Positions 35,649-45,832 are shown, counted from the first letter of the stretch. The stretch is 64,000 bases of DNA from JAZKFT01 sp040386335 (GCA_040386335.1 JAZKFT010000023.1:62001-126000), one strand, 5' to 3'. Made by a program: numbers and translations. Notes: generated from the letters alone by a model not told the origin.

Positions 35649-37037
35649 ATGCAAACAATTGCGTCAAACGGAAACGGGTCAGCAAGGGGTGGTGCCAATC
35701 TTTTTGGTATCTCCCTGATTGCCGCCCTTGCTGGTTTTATTTTTGGTTTTGATACCGTGGTGATTTCAGGTGCCAATCAACCTATCAAGGAAGTCTGGCA
35801 TACATCGCCCTGGTTTCATGGTTTTTTTATCATGTCTATGGCTTTGTGGGGAACGGTAATCGGGGCGATCTTTGGTGGCAGGCCTACCCAGGCATGGGGA
35901 AGGAAAAAGACCCTGCTTTGGATCGGAATCCTGTTCAGTGTCTCAGCCGTGGGATGCGCGTTCTCGCCCAATCCATATATCTTTTCATTTTTCCGGTTTA
36001 TCGGTGGGCTGGGTATCGGCGTATCGTCTGTAGCGGCGCCCATTTACATTTCAGAAATATCTACTGCGAAAACAAGGGGCCGGCTGGTGGCCATGTACCA
36101 GTTCAATATTGTATTCGGAATTCTTGTGGCATTTCTTTCCAACTATTTTTTGCAAGGCGTCGGTGGTGCCAATGACTGGCGCTGGATGTTGGGTATCATG
36201 GCTATACCCTCACTAATTTATACGCTGATGGTTTTTGGAATACCTGAAAGCCCGCGCTGGCTATTAACTGCCAGGAACGATTTAGCCGGTGCTACTAAGA
36301 CACTCACTCGTCTTGGCGTGTCGGATATACCCGGGGAAATCAAAAATATCCAGGATAGCTTTGCCCTACAGGTGGCTTCAAACCACTCTACGGAGCTGTT
36401 TAATAGCAAATATAAAAGGCTGGTTGGCCTGGCATTTTTGTTGGCTTTTTTTAACCAGTTGTCCGGTATTAATTTTATTTTGTACTACGCCCCGGAGATT
36501 TTGGAACGCGTGGGACTGGCCGCAAAGGATTCTTTAAAAAACTCCATTTATATCGGTGGAACCAACTTGATTTTCACATTTGTTGGCCTCTATCTCATTG
36601 ACAGGATCGGCAGAAGAACCTTGCTGTTACTGGGCTCTGTTGGCTATATTGTGAGCCTCTCGCTGGTAGCTTATGCTTTTAAAACGGGTGCCAGCCCGGT
36701 ATTTCTCTTATCATTTCTATTGATGTTTATTGCTTCCCATGCCATTGGCCAGGGTGCAGTGATCTGGGTGTACCTGTCAGAAATATTTCCGAACAATATT
36801 CGAAACAAAGGAGCGGCATTTGGTAGCAGTGTGCATTGGGTTTTTGCAGCTATCATCACGTTAATTACTCCTGTATTCCTCGATAAGAATGATGGCATTT
36901 TTCAGGATAACCCATGGCCAATCTTCGCCTTTTTTGCCTTTATGATGGTTTTGCAACTTGTTTGGGTGCTTTTTAAAGTCCCGGAAACCAAAGGTGTTTC
37001 GCTGGAAGACCTGGAGAAAAAATTAGTGAAAGAATAA
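35649..37037 (+). CDS. MFS sugar porter (sugar:proton symporter)
   Basis: A 462-residue inner-membrane transporter with twelve predicted helices. Sugar-porter signatures are clear: GFIFGFDTVVISGANQPI in helix 1, the GRKK loop between helices 2 and 3, RFIGGLGIGVSSVAAPIYISE, the PESPRWLL motif after helix 6, the DRIGRRTLLL loop, and PETKGVSLEDLE at the C-terminus. It resembles the XylE/AraE/GalP group. It would import the free hexose made in the periplasm. The ROK kinase gene just upstream gives the following metabolic step. Confidence 0.94.
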   Translation: MQTIASNGNGSARGGANLFGISLIAALAGFIFGFDTVVISGANQPIKEVWHTSPWFHGFFIMSMALWGTVIGAIFGGRPTQAWGRKKTLLWIGILFSVSAVGCAFSPNPYIFSFFRFIGGLGIGVSSVAAPIYISEISTAKTRGRLVAMYQFNIVFGILVAFLSNYFLQGVGGANDWRWMLGIMAIPSLIYTLMVFGIPESPRWLLTARNDLAGATKTLTRLGVSDIPGEIKNIQDSFALQVASNHSTELFNSKYKRLVGLAFLLAFFNQLSGINFILYYAPEILERVGLAAKDSLKNSIYIGGTNLIFTFVGLYLIDRIGRRTLLLLGSVGYIVSLSLVAYAFKTGASPVFLLSFLLMFIASHAIGQGAVIWVYLSEIFPNNIRNKGAAFGSSVHWVFAAIITLITPVFLDKNDGIFQDNPWPIFAFFAFMMVLQLVWVLFKVPETKGVSLEDLEKKLVKE

Positions 37038-37042
37038 ATACT

Positions 37043-38467
37043 ATGAAAAAAGCTTTTTTTGTTAGCTGTCTATTGATGCTGCTACAACTGGCAGGTGCGC
37101 AGGAATTAATTGTCTATCCGGCTCCGGCGCCTGATACGAGTTTGCTGCATAACAATGATTTTTCTGTGCAGGTGAGAAAGCCAGGCGGAAAATGGCAGAA
37201 CCTGTTTGAATATAATGTAAAGGTGGACAACGTTAAAGACAACAATCACCATGTCGAAAATGCATCCATGTGCAGCTTCGATTTTTCAGGAGATGTGGAA
37301 GTAGCCGTTTCCAGCAATAAAGTGAAGATCCTGAAAGCGGTTATCCGGCCATTGTCGTATGAAATAAGGCCGGAGATCAAGGGCAACGTGGTTTACTTCC
37401 ACCTGAATAATCCGCGAAACCTGTCTGTTGAAATTAATGATGATATATTCCATAACCTGCATCTTTTTGCTAACCCAATTGATAAATTCGTTCCGGATAA
37501 AATGGATACTAACCTGGTATATTTTGGCCCGGGTATCCATAATATAAGGGGTGGTAAAATGCTTGTCTCCTCGGGCAAAACCATTTACCTCGCAGGCGGG
37601 TCTGTTTTAATGGGGCAGCTATTGATTGACAACGTGCAGCATGTAAAGGTTTTGGGCGGAGGTGTTATCGACCCGTCCGTAAAAATGGGTGTATCTGTAA
37701 CTAATTCAAAGAATGTTACTATTGAGGGAATCTGTCTTACGCAATGCGCCACCGGCGGATCAGACAGTGTTACCATTCGGAATGTTAAGAGCATCAGTTA
37801 TTATGGTTGGGGAGATGGCATGAATGTATTTGCCAGCAATAATGTGCTCTTTGATGGCGTGTTCTGCCGCAACTCAGATGATTGTACCACCGTGTACGGT
37901 ACGCGTAAAGGTTTCACCGGGGGATGCAAAAACATCACCATGCAAAATTCGACGCTTTGGGCAGATGTGGCCCACCCAATCCTGATTGGCACCCATGGGA
38001 ACAGTAAAAGACCGGATACACTGGAAAACCTGAATTATGTAAATATCGATATCCTTGATCACTCGGAAATTCAGCTTGATTACCAGGGATGCATGAGTAT
38101 CAACGCGGGTGATAATAACCTGGTTCGCAATGTCCGTTTTGAGAATATTCGTGTGGAAGATTTTCGCCGCGGGCAGTTGGTAAATATCCGTGTGTTTTTT
38201 AATGAAAAGTATTGTACCGCACCGGGCCGTGGTGTCGAAAACATCCTGTTTAAAGATATTATTTACAATGGAAGCCATTCCGAAGTGTCGGTCATTGCGG
38301 GCTATAACGAAAGCAGGCAGGTAAAGAACGTTGTTTTTGAAAACCTGCGGATCAATGGAAAACTGATCACAGATGATATGCCCGGTAAGCCCGGCTGGTA
38401 CAAGACTTCAGATATGGGAAGGATTTTTATGGGTGAGCATGTAAAAGGAATTGTATTCCGAAAATGA
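37043..38467 (+). CDS. Secreted right-handed parallel beta-helix protein, GH28-like
   Basis: A 474-residue secreted protein (signal MKKAFFVSCLLMLLQLAGA). After an N-terminal beta-domain (about 25-150) it has a parallel beta-helix, seen from repeated N-V-x-I/F turns such as VTNSKNVTIEGICL and FASNNVLFDGVFC. Residues that recall the GH28/GH49 active site are present: Asp258 in GWGDGMNV, Asp279-Asp280 in NSDDC, and His318 in GTHGN. The RIK motif of polygalacturonases is not seen. It may hydrolyse a uronide or other acidic linkage, or an alpha-glucan as in GH49-type folds. It lies 5 bases after the porter gene, so it is in the operon. Confidence 0.72.
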   Translation: MKKAFFVSCLLMLLQLAGAQELIVYPAPAPDTSLLHNNDFSVQVRKPGGKWQNLFEYNVKVDNVKDNNHHVENASMCSFDFSGDVEVAVSSNKVKILKAVIRPLSYEIRPEIKGNVVYFHLNNPRNLSVEINDDIFHNLHLFANPIDKFVPDKMDTNLVYFGPGIHNIRGGKMLVSSGKTIYLAGGSVLMGQLLIDNVQHVKVLGGGVIDPSVKMGVSVTNSKNVTIEGICLTQCATGGSDSVTIRNVKSISYYGWGDGMNVFASNNVLFDGVFCRNSDDCTTVYGTRKGFTGGCKNITMQNSTLWADVAHPILIGTHGNSKRPDTLENLNYVNIDILDHSEIQLDYQGCMSINAGDNNLVRNVRFENIRVEDFRRGQLVNIRVFFNEKYCTAPGRGVENILFKDIIYNGSHSEVSVIAGYNESRQVKNVVFENLRINGKLITDDMPGKPGWYKTSDMGRIFMGEHVKGIVFRK

Positions 38468-38541
38468 TTAACCAGGAAAATAGTAACAGCAAGCACCGGT
38501 GGGTATACCGGTTTTAATTGGTTCAGCGTAACACAATCAGT

Positions 38542-40143
38542 ATGAAGAAAATATTAGGTATCCTCTTTCTCGTATCGGTTATTTCACTGTCCTCCATTGC
38601 GCAGGTATGGCAATGGAGCGTAAAAGCAGATAGCGTGGTCTCATCCGAAACCAACGACCATCCACAGGCTTTTCTTTGGATTCCCGAAAATTGTAAACAG
38701 GTGCGGGGCGTTGTGTTTACACAGCACAATATGATAGAGGAGGGGATACTGGAAAACGTTTTGTTCCGCAAAACAATGACAGCACTTGGCTTTGCGGAGA
38801 TTTGGGTAACGCCGGCCCTGGCAATGGTATTTGATTTTACAAAGGATGCGGGGGCAGATTTTGATTACATGATGCAACGCCTGGCAGATGTTTCCGGGTA
38901 TGAGGAATTGGTGCATGTACCGGTTATTCCTATGGGACATTCTGCGCTGGCCAGTTTTCCCTGGAATTTTGCCGCCTGGAATCCGGGTAGAACTTTAGCG
39001 GCTATTTCGATACATGGTGACGCACCCCTAACGAGACTTACCGGCAGCGGAAAGCCAAATCCTGACTGGGGAGGGCGAACTATTGACGGCGTACCCTGCC
39101 TGTTTGTAATGGGCGAATATGAATGGTGGGAGGACAGGATCCAACCCGGGTTTGACTATGTGGCAAAACATCCGTTATCACCTATTAGTTTTTTTGCTGA
39201 TGCTGGTCATGGCCACTTTGATTATAGTGATGAGTTGATCGCCTACCTGTGCATGTACATCCGTAAATCAGCACAAAAGCGATTGACGGAAGTAATGCCC
39301 TTGAAACTTCCTGCTGTATTGAATACAATCGATCCAAAAACTGGTTGGCTGATGGACCGCTGGCACCGGGACAGCCTGCCCAATGCAGCACCGGCACCAT
39401 ATCCGGAATATGCCGGTGATAAGAGATCAGCGTCATGGGCGTTTGACAGGGAAATAGCAGCTGCCACTGAAAGTTTTTATGCCAGGGCCCGTGGCAAGAT
39501 CAACCAGCATATTGGGTTTATCCAAAATGGTCAGCCGTTGCAGCCTGTAAAAACACATAGCAACTACAATCTTAAATTTATGCCGCTGGCCGATGGCGTA
39601 AGTTTTACCCTGAAAGCTTTCTTTTCGGATAGTTCAGGGATGATCCCGGTGACCCATTTTTCAAGCACACCGCTCCTTATCGACCGGATCTGTGGACCCG
39701 TTAAAAAAATAGATGATACGACTTTCCGGATTGATTTTAACCGGCTGGGCTTTAACAATCCAAAACGAAGTAATGATACCTGGCTGCTGGCTCACAATAA
39801 AGGTGACGCTACATACAAGAGCGCGGTGCAGCAACTGGACATGCATTTCCCGCTGGTGAATAAGGAGGGTGCGAGTCAGAAAATTGAGTTTGACAAACTT
39901 GCGAATGTGGGCCAATCAGTAAAAGAAATTGCATTGAATGCGGTTTCCAGTGCAAAGGTTCCAGTCTGTTTTTATGTAAAAGAAGGACCCGCAATTGTCA
40001 AAAACAATAAGCTGGAGTTTACAAAGATCCCACCGCGAACTAAGTTTCCGGTTAAGGTGACGGTGGTGGCCTGGCAGTATGGGAAGTCCGGCGCACTGCA
40101 GTCTGCAGAGCCAGTAGAACAAAGTTTTTATATCACCAGGTAA
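38542..40143 (+). CDS. Secreted alpha/beta-hydrolase-like protein of unknown function
   Basis: About 533 residues from the ATG at 38542, which starts a signal peptide (MKKILGILFLVSVISLSSIA). The N-terminal 250 residues look like an alpha/beta-hydrolase: nucleophile elbow GHSALAS (Ser134), a strand and acid region GEYEWWED, and a candidate catalytic His in DAGHGHFDY (His223 or His225). The C-terminal half (about 250-533) is not recognised and is beta-rich. I cannot name a family. Placed among lyases and glycosidases and secreted, it could be a carbohydrate esterase that removes acetyl or methyl groups so that other enzymes can act. Confidence 0.7.
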   Translation: MKKILGILFLVSVISLSSIAQVWQWSVKADSVVSSETNDHPQAFLWIPENCKQVRGVVFTQHNMIEEGILENVLFRKTMTALGFAEIWVTPALAMVFDFTKDAGADFDYMMQRLADVSGYEELVHVPVIPMGHSALASFPWNFAAWNPGRTLAAISIHGDAPLTRLTGSGKPNPDWGGRTIDGVPCLFVMGEYEWWEDRIQPGFDYVAKHPLSPISFFADAGHGHFDYSDELIAYLCMYIRKSAQKRLTEVMPLKLPAVLNTIDPKTGWLMDRWHRDSLPNAAPAPYPEYAGDKRSASWAFDREIAAATESFYARARGKINQHIGFIQNGQPLQPVKTHSNYNLKFMPLADGVSFTLKAFFSDSSGMIPVTHFSSTPLLIDRICGPVKKIDDTTFRIDFNRLGFNNPKRSNDTWLLAHNKGDATYKSAVQQLDMHFPLVNKEGASQKIEFDKLANVGQSVKEIALNAVSSAKVPVCFYVKEGPAIVKNNKLEFTKIPPRTKFPVKVTVVAWQYGKSGALQSAEPVEQSFYITR

Positions 40144-40291
40144 GGTTCAACCGATATTAGTTTGACCTGGTGAAACAGTATACTTTTTTGAATAAAGTGA
40201 TCGTCGGGCTTTTTGAATCTGAATAGAGAACCAGGTGACTGATGGTAGAATCCGATTATCCCCGGGACTGGCAATTTTAAATTATTAACCT

Positions 40292-41422
40292 ATGAGCATG
40301 CTCAAACATATTACCCGGCTTTTCTCGTTCCTTTTTCTTTTGAGTAACGGAAACCAAATTGAGGCCCGTGAAAAATTTGTCCACCCGGGAATCTTATTGT
40401 CAAAGGCTTCGCTGGATCACATTTATGCGGTTGCACAAAAGCATACGATGCCCGGGTATGGTTCCTACGAATTGTTAAGAGACAATCCACTTTCATCCGC
40501 TGGTTATAAAATGAATGGCCCATATAAGGTCATTTCCAGAGATGGGGCCTATGCGTGGACAAAAACTAAAATGGAGGCAGATTTTAGTGCTGCTTACCTG
40601 AACGCGCTAATGTGGATTGCTAACCGGGATGTTGCACATGCAGATAAAGCTTTGTCTATATTGGCTGCTTATGCTGATAGTCTCACAACCATCCCATCTA
40701 CAAATGATGCTCCTTTACTTGCCGGACTGGAAGGATTTAAAATTGTGAATGCCATGGAAATTCTTCGGTACACCTATCCGAATATCTCACCCGTTCAACT
40801 TGCTGCCATCAACCGGATGATGACCCATGTTTTTCTGCCGGTTTGCGAAAAATTTTATGATACACTTGCCTACACCAATGGCAACTGGGGTCCGATTGTT
40901 ACGAAAACTTACCTGTCGATGGCGATCTATTTCGACAATGTGAAAATGTACAAACAGGCCATCAAATTTTACCTGGATGCCAATGACAATGGAACCATCA
41001 AAAACTATATCAGCGGTGGCACCGGCCAGATCCAGGAGAGTGGCCGGGACCAGGGCCATTCCCAACTGGGTATCGGCGCCATGGCAACCGTCTGCGAAAT
41101 TGCATACAACCAGGGAGATGATCTTTACAATGCCCATGATAACCGCTTATTGAAAGGATTCGAATATGTGGCGCGATATAACCTTGGTAACGAAGTGCCT
41201 TTTGAAACATGGAAAGATGTGACAGGCAAGTATTCCGATTGGACCGCTATTTCTGATAAAGGCCGTGGGAAATTCATTCCGATATATGAAATGGCGTATC
41301 ATCACTATGTAAACCGAAAAGGTTTGCAAATGCCTTATACAGAAAAAATCCTCCAATTGATCCGCCCGGAGGGGTACGACCGGGACCAGCCGGGTTTTGG
41401 TACGCTGCTTTTCCATGACTGA
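40292..41422 (+). CDS. Alginate-lyase-superfamily protein, single domain (PL38-like)
   Basis: A 376-residue secreted alpha/alpha-toroid protein of the alginate lyase family (Pfam Alginate_lyase). The start could be 40292 or the ATG two codons on. A hydrophobic segment (LFSFLFLLSNG) precedes the mature REKFVHPGILLSKASLDHI opening. Family landmarks are NGNWGPIV and QIQESGRDQGHSQLGIGA (about residues 247-264), plus HDNRLLKGFEYVARYN. Such proteins cleave polyuronates by beta-elimination; the small size and motif set recall PL38. It shares its opening and core motif with the 1,900-residue protein at 56652 (VHPGI and AGRDDHW there). It is the last gene before the sensor-regulator and lies 148 bases after the hydrolase. 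Confidence 0.82.
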   Translation: MSMLKHITRLFSFLFLLSNGNQIEAREKFVHPGILLSKASLDHIYAVAQKHTMPGYGSYELLRDNPLSSAGYKMNGPYKVISRDGAYAWTKTKMEADFSAAYLNALMWIANRDVAHADKALSILAAYADSLTTIPSTNDAPLLAGLEGFKIVNAMEILRYTYPNISPVQLAAINRMMTHVFLPVCEKFYDTLAYTNGNWGPIVTKTYLSMAIYFDNVKMYKQAIKFYLDANDNGTIKNYISGGTGQIQESGRDQGHSQLGIGAMATVCEIAYNQGDDLYNAHDNRLLKGFEYVARYNLGNEVPFETWKDVTGKYSDWTAISDKGRGKFIPIYEMAYHHYVNRKGLQMPYTEKILQLIRPEGYDRDQPGFGTLLFHD

Positions 41423-41483
41423 AATGAAGCGCCGGTTTACGGCCTGTTCACTAAAATGAAGAACCCGTAAATTGCCCTTCCGA

Positions 41484-44400
41484 ATGAAAGCCTTTCTGTC
41501 ATTTTGCCTGGTGTTGATGTGTACTTGCTTGTTCAAACATGCAGGCGCTAACAATTATCCGCCGTTTTCTTATTTTGGAATCGAGCAAGGTTTGTCGAAC
41601 AATGCGGTACGGACTATTTTCCAGGACAGCAAAGGGTTTATGTGGTTTGGTACTTACGATGGATTGAACAAGTACGATGGCTATACCTGCAAAGTGTTCC
41701 GGAATGACTTCTCCGACAGCCTTTCCCTCATCAATAACTGGATCAACAGCATCACCGAGGATGCTTCCGGCCGGCTATGGATCGGTACCCGGAAAGGGCT
41801 GTGTATTTTTAATAGTATTGAAGGCGATTTTCTACCCGTTTATGTATCGTCTTCAAAAGCCAATAATATCAGCCGGTTCACTGGTGTTGTTAAGCAGGTA
41901 TTGCGCACGGCAGAAGGAAATACACTGATAGCAACACAGCATGAAGGCCTGCTGATCGGCAACCATCAATCAACCACAGTAAAAGAAGCCAGGTTTTTGC
42001 TAAATGGCCAGCCGATCACCAACTACGATGTGCAGGTGATTGAAGCCATTTCCCAGGATACCTATTTGATGGCCGTTCTGGATATCGGCATATGCATATT
42101 CGATGCAAAAACCGGAACCGTTCGCCTGGTAAACAACGGAGTCCGGGATGCGTCGTGTATAGAACATGTCGGTAGTGCCTTTTGGATAGGCTCAGATAGG
42201 GGAATCGTTCTGTACGACCCGCAGTCCAATACCATATCGCCGGCATCATCCATCCACAAAGAACTGTCCGCCACGAAGGTTATTGATATCCTGCTTGACC
42301 ATAGCAAGGATATATGGATCGCTACAAATGGAGACGGAGTTATTGTTTTTCACCCTTTAACGGGTCAGGCCGATCACCTCAACACGGAAACCAAACCGGC
42401 GCTTTCCAGCAATGCAGTATACCGTGTTTTCGAAGACAGGGAATACCGGAAATGGATTGGCACCATCCGCGGTGGGATAAATATCGTTGACGAAGAAAAG
42501 AACCGGTTCACGACGATCAGGCAGGACCCATACAATGCAAACTCGGTTGCCAGCAATTTTATTCTATCCTATTACGAAGCACTCAATGGACATCTTTGGA
42601 TAGGTACGGATGGAGGCGGATTGAGTGTGTGGAACCGTAGTACCAATACATTCACAAATTTTAAAAAAGACGCCGCCATTGCTTCCTCGCTGAGCGATAA
42701 TTTCATCCTGAATATCCAGCAGGACTCTAGCCACAATATCTGGTTAAATACTTATTATGGCGGAATCAACAGGTCGGGTCCGGAGCGCGGAATCTTCAGC
42801 CATTACCATCTTTACAATCCCGCCGACCCGTCAAAGGAACTGCTTACCTATTCGCTTTGTATAGATCGAAAAAATACTATTTGGGTCGGCACACTTAGTT
42901 TAGGTGGATTGTACCGCTACAATAAAGAGGTTGACCGTTTTGATTTGTTCGATAACCAGTTGAAAGACTTGTTTGTAATAAAGGAAGACAAGGCAGGACA
43001 ACTATGGGGTGGAAATCTCACCCAATTGGTAAGCATTGATACGAAAACGAAGCAACATGATTTTTTTGCCATTGGGCAGCCGGTACGCTGTATTACCGAG
43101 GATCACCAAAACAGGTTTTGGGTTGGAACAGAAGGTGGGGGATTAATTTTATTCGACAGGTCGCAGGGCAAAATTCTCCAACGGTACACAATACAAAATG
43201 GCCTTTGCAACAATGCTGTTTTGACGATCCTGCCTGACGATGCCGGGCATCTTTGGATCAGCACTTTTAACGGGTTGTCCATGTTTGATATTGCCACCGG
43301 CTCTTTTAAAAACTATTACCAGAATGATGGCCTGCAAAGCAACCAGTTTAACTACAACGCAGCCATTCGTTTACATTCAGGAGAGTTCGTTTTCGGGGGA
43401 ATAAAAGGCATGAATATCTTTTTTCCGCAGCAAATAAAATCCATAAAAACCACCCCGCCACTTGTACTGACCGATGTGCTTATCAACAATGACAATCCTT
43501 TCAAAGATCCCGAAATTACTGCCAGCCGGGCAGCCGGCACTGTAACCGGTTTTACAGTACCATTCAGCAAAGCTGTTTTTTCTTTTGACTTTGCCGCCCT
43601 GGAGTACTCATCGCCTGAAAAAATTTCATACGCCTACCGGATGGAGGGATGGGACAAGGACTGGATTGCTGCCGGGTCTGGCCGGCGGGCGGTTTACACG
43701 CACCTCAAGGAGGGCAGGTATACTTTCAGGGTAAAATGTACCAACCCGGAAGGCGGATGGAGTTCAAAGGAGTTTCATCTGAGTATTACCGTATTGCCGC
43801 CCTGGTATCGAAGCTGGTGGGCATATATCCTGTATACGATCATGATAGCGACAGCTATCTATTTTTACAATCGTTACCGGATGCAGAAGGCCCGGTTACA
43901 TTATTCATTGACCATCGCCAACCTGAATGCGGAAAATGAGCGGGAAAAAGCTGCGAAGGAACGGGCAGAAAAAGAACGGGAACATGCTGAATTGGAAAGA
44001 GAAAGGTTTGAACGTGAAAAAGACCTGGCAGAATTTGAAAAAGAGCGGGCTAACCACGAAAAGGACCGGGTTTTGAATGAAAAGGAGAAAGAAATCAACG
44101 ATAAAAAGTTAGAGTTCTTCACCAATATAGCCCACGAATTTCGTACCCCTTTAACGCTGATCATTAATCCTGTCAAGGAATTGATCGATCAACAACCGGC
44201 GGAGAACCCTCATGCGGGGGAATTGAAAATGGTGTACCACAATGCGCACCGGATGATTAACCTGGTAGACCAGCTATTGTTATTTCAAAAAGGGGAGAGC
44301 GGCATGAACCAGCTTCGGCTGGAAAAACTGGATTTTCCAGGTTTTGTCCGGGAAGTTTATATGGGTTTTTCCCAACAGGCGAGGTTGAAGCAGATAGATT

Positions 44401-45746
44401 ACCAAATTAAGGGTACAACCGAAAGAATGGAGATATGGGCCGACCGTTCCAAACTGGAAATCATTTTATACAATATTTTCTCCAACGCTTTAAAGTATAC
44501 GCCGTCCGGCGGAAAGGTGACTTGTTCGATTACTGAAACTGAGCTGGAGGCCGAACTCGTGGTAATTGACTCCGGCAAAGGAATCCCCTCTGAAGCGGGC
44601 GATAGGGTCTTTGATCGTTTTTACCGGGCAGACGATGCAGGCACTACGCGGCAATCGGGTTTTGGAATAGGACTATTCCTCGTAAAGCAATTTGTAGATG
44701 CGCACCATGGAAAAATCAGTTATACCAGTCAGCAGGGTCGTGGTACCAGTTTTACATTGTCTTTCTTGAAAGGAATGGAACATTTTGAACCTTCATTGAT
44801 CGTTGAGACAGCTGCCCAAAAATTGATTGATAAAAATCCGGGCGAAGAAGCCCCACCGCAGCCACTTCTGCCAATAGATACGGGAGTGACCGACGGAGAT
44901 ATCGGCAATGAGTCACTGATCACAGAAACAAAAAGCATCCTGGTAATAGATGATGATGCCCAGATGTTACAGTATATCACGGGTATCTTTAAAAACGATT
45001 ACTCGGTATATAATGCCGGCAGCGGTGAGGAAGGACTTTTGTTGGCGCAAAAATACCTGCCTGATATTATTATCTCCGATATCCGGATGGGCGGTATAAG
45101 CGGGATTGACCTGTGTAAAACCATTAAGCAGGACCCGGTCTCCGGCCATATACCTGTAATCCTTCTTACCGGAACCTCTTCTTCTTCCACCAGGTTAGAA
45201 AGTATTGAGGGCGGCGCAGACGATTACATTGTAAAGCCTTTTGAAAAACAAATCCTGGTGGCGACGGTAGAAAACCTGCTTCAAAAGAAGAACGCACTCC
45301 AAAACTATTTTTACAATGCCATCACCCTGCAGCAAAACAACCTGAAGATATCTTCGGATTATAAAGAGTTTATTGAGCGTTGCATACAAATTGTGGAAGA
45401 AAACCTGGACGACCAAGAATTTGGCGTGCAAACGCTTATCAGGAAATTGGGGATGAGCCGTTCTAATCTTTTCCGTAAGGTAAAATCTGTCTCTGGCCTG
45501 TCCATTATTTCATTCATCCGGTTCATCCGGCTTCGAAAGGCGGCCCAGCTTTTTACGAGTACCAATTTAAACGTGAATGAAACGGCGGCAGAGGTAGGTA
45601 TCCAGGACCAGAAATATTTCAGGAAGCAGTTCCAGAAATTATTTGGACTGAACCCGTCGGAGTATATCAGTAAATATCGTAAGACTTTCCACGACAAATA
45701 CAATATAAACCGGGATCAGTTCGATGGTGGCAACCAGGGCTCTTAA
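41484..45746 (+). CDS. Hybrid two-component system sensor and regulator (HTCS)
   Basis: About 1420 residues from the ATG at 41484 (a TTG four codons upstream is less likely). It has a signal peptide, then two seven-bladed periplasmic propellers built of Reg_prop repeats (for example IFQDSKGFMWFGTYDGL), a Y_Y_Y domain (about 706-769), one membrane helix (about 773-795), an unusually long Glu/Arg/Lys-rich helix (about 813-876), HisKA with phospho-acceptor His884 in HEFRTP, HATPase (DSGKGIP, GFGIGLFLV), a receiver domain with Asp1199 in IISDIRM, and an AraC-type helix-turn-helix at the C-terminus. Such proteins bind an oligosaccharide in the periplasm and switch on the adjacent utilisation genes, probably the SusCD modules on either side. 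A hairpin follows the stop codon. Confidence 0.96.
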   Translation: MKAFLSFCLVLMCTCLFKHAGANNYPPFSYFGIEQGLSNNAVRTIFQDSKGFMWFGTYDGLNKYDGYTCKVFRNDFSDSLSLINNWINSITEDASGRLWIGTRKGLCIFNSIEGDFLPVYVSSSKANNISRFTGVVKQVLRTAEGNTLIATQHEGLLIGNHQSTTVKEARFLLNGQPITNYDVQVIEAISQDTYLMAVLDIGICIFDAKTGTVRLVNNGVRDASCIEHVGSAFWIGSDRGIVLYDPQSNTISPASSIHKELSATKVIDILLDHSKDIWIATNGDGVIVFHPLTGQADHLNTETKPALSSNAVYRVFEDREYRKWIGTIRGGINIVDEEKNRFTTIRQDPYNANSVASNFILSYYEALNGHLWIGTDGGGLSVWNRSTNTFTNFKKDAAIASSLSDNFILNIQQDSSHNIWLNTYYGGINRSGPERGIFSHYHLYNPADPSKELLTYSLCIDRKNTIWVGTLSLGGLYRYNKEVDRFDLFDNQLKDLFVIKEDKAGQLWGGNLTQLVSIDTKTKQHDFFAIGQPVRCITEDHQNRFWVGTEGGGLILFDRSQGKILQRYTIQNGLCNNAVLTILPDDAGHLWISTFNGLSMFDIATGSFKNYYQNDGLQSNQFNYNAAIRLHSGEFVFGGIKGMNIFFPQQIKSIKTTPPLVLTDVLINNDNPFKDPEITASRAAGTVTGFTVPFSKAVFSFDFAALEYSSPEKISYAYRMEGWDKDWIAAGSGRRAVYTHLKEGRYTFRVKCTNPEGGWSSKEFHLSITVLPPWYRSWWAYILYTIMIATAIYFYNRYRMQKARLHYSLTIANLNAENEREKAAKERAEKEREHAELERERFEREKDLAEFEKERANHEKDRVLNEKEKEINDKKLEFFTNIAHEFRTPLTLIINPVKELIDQQPAENPHAGELKMVYHNAHRMINLVDQLLLFQKGESGMNQLRLEKLDFPGFVREVYMGFSQQARLKQIDYQIKGTTERMEIWADRSKLEIILYNIFSNALKYTPSGGKVTCSITETELEAELVVIDSGKGIPSEAGDRVFDRFYRADDAGTTRQSGFGIGLFLVKQFVDAHHGKISYTSQQGRGTSFTLSFLKGMEHFEPSLIVETAAQKLIDKNPGEEAPPQPLLPIDTGVTDGDIGNESLITETKSILVIDDDAQMLQYITGIFKNDYSVYNAGSGEEGLLLAQKYLPDIIISDIRMGGISGIDLCKTIKQDPVSGHIPVILLTGTSSSSTRLESIEGGADDYIVKPFEKQILVATVENLLQKKNALQNYFYNAITLQQNNLKISSDYKEFIERCIQIVEENLDDQEFGVQTLIRKLGMSRSNLFRKVKSVSGLSIISFIRFIRLRKAAQLFTSTNLNVNETAAEVGIQDQKYFRKQFQKLFGLNPSEYISKYRKTFHDKYNINRDQFDGGNQGS

Positions 45747-45803
45747 AGGCTGATCGGGCATTTCGTAAAACAGCTGCCTAAGAAAAATCTTTTTTAGATC
45801 ATT

Positions 45804-45832
45804 TGTGGCCCAAAACTTCCATTTTGGCCACA
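45804..45832 (+). terminator. Hairpin after the HTCS gene
   Basis: TGTGGCC-AAAA (45804-45815, one bulged C) pairs with TTTTGGCCACA (45822-45832) around a 6-base loop. No direct T-run, although one follows 10 bases later (45842-45847). Probable end of the upstream transcript. Confidence 0.45.

Noticed and set aside
40146..40159. TTCAACCGATATTA before the alginate-lyase-like gene, recalling the operator at 2798
   Set aside because: Only one half matches and there is no dyad symmetry.
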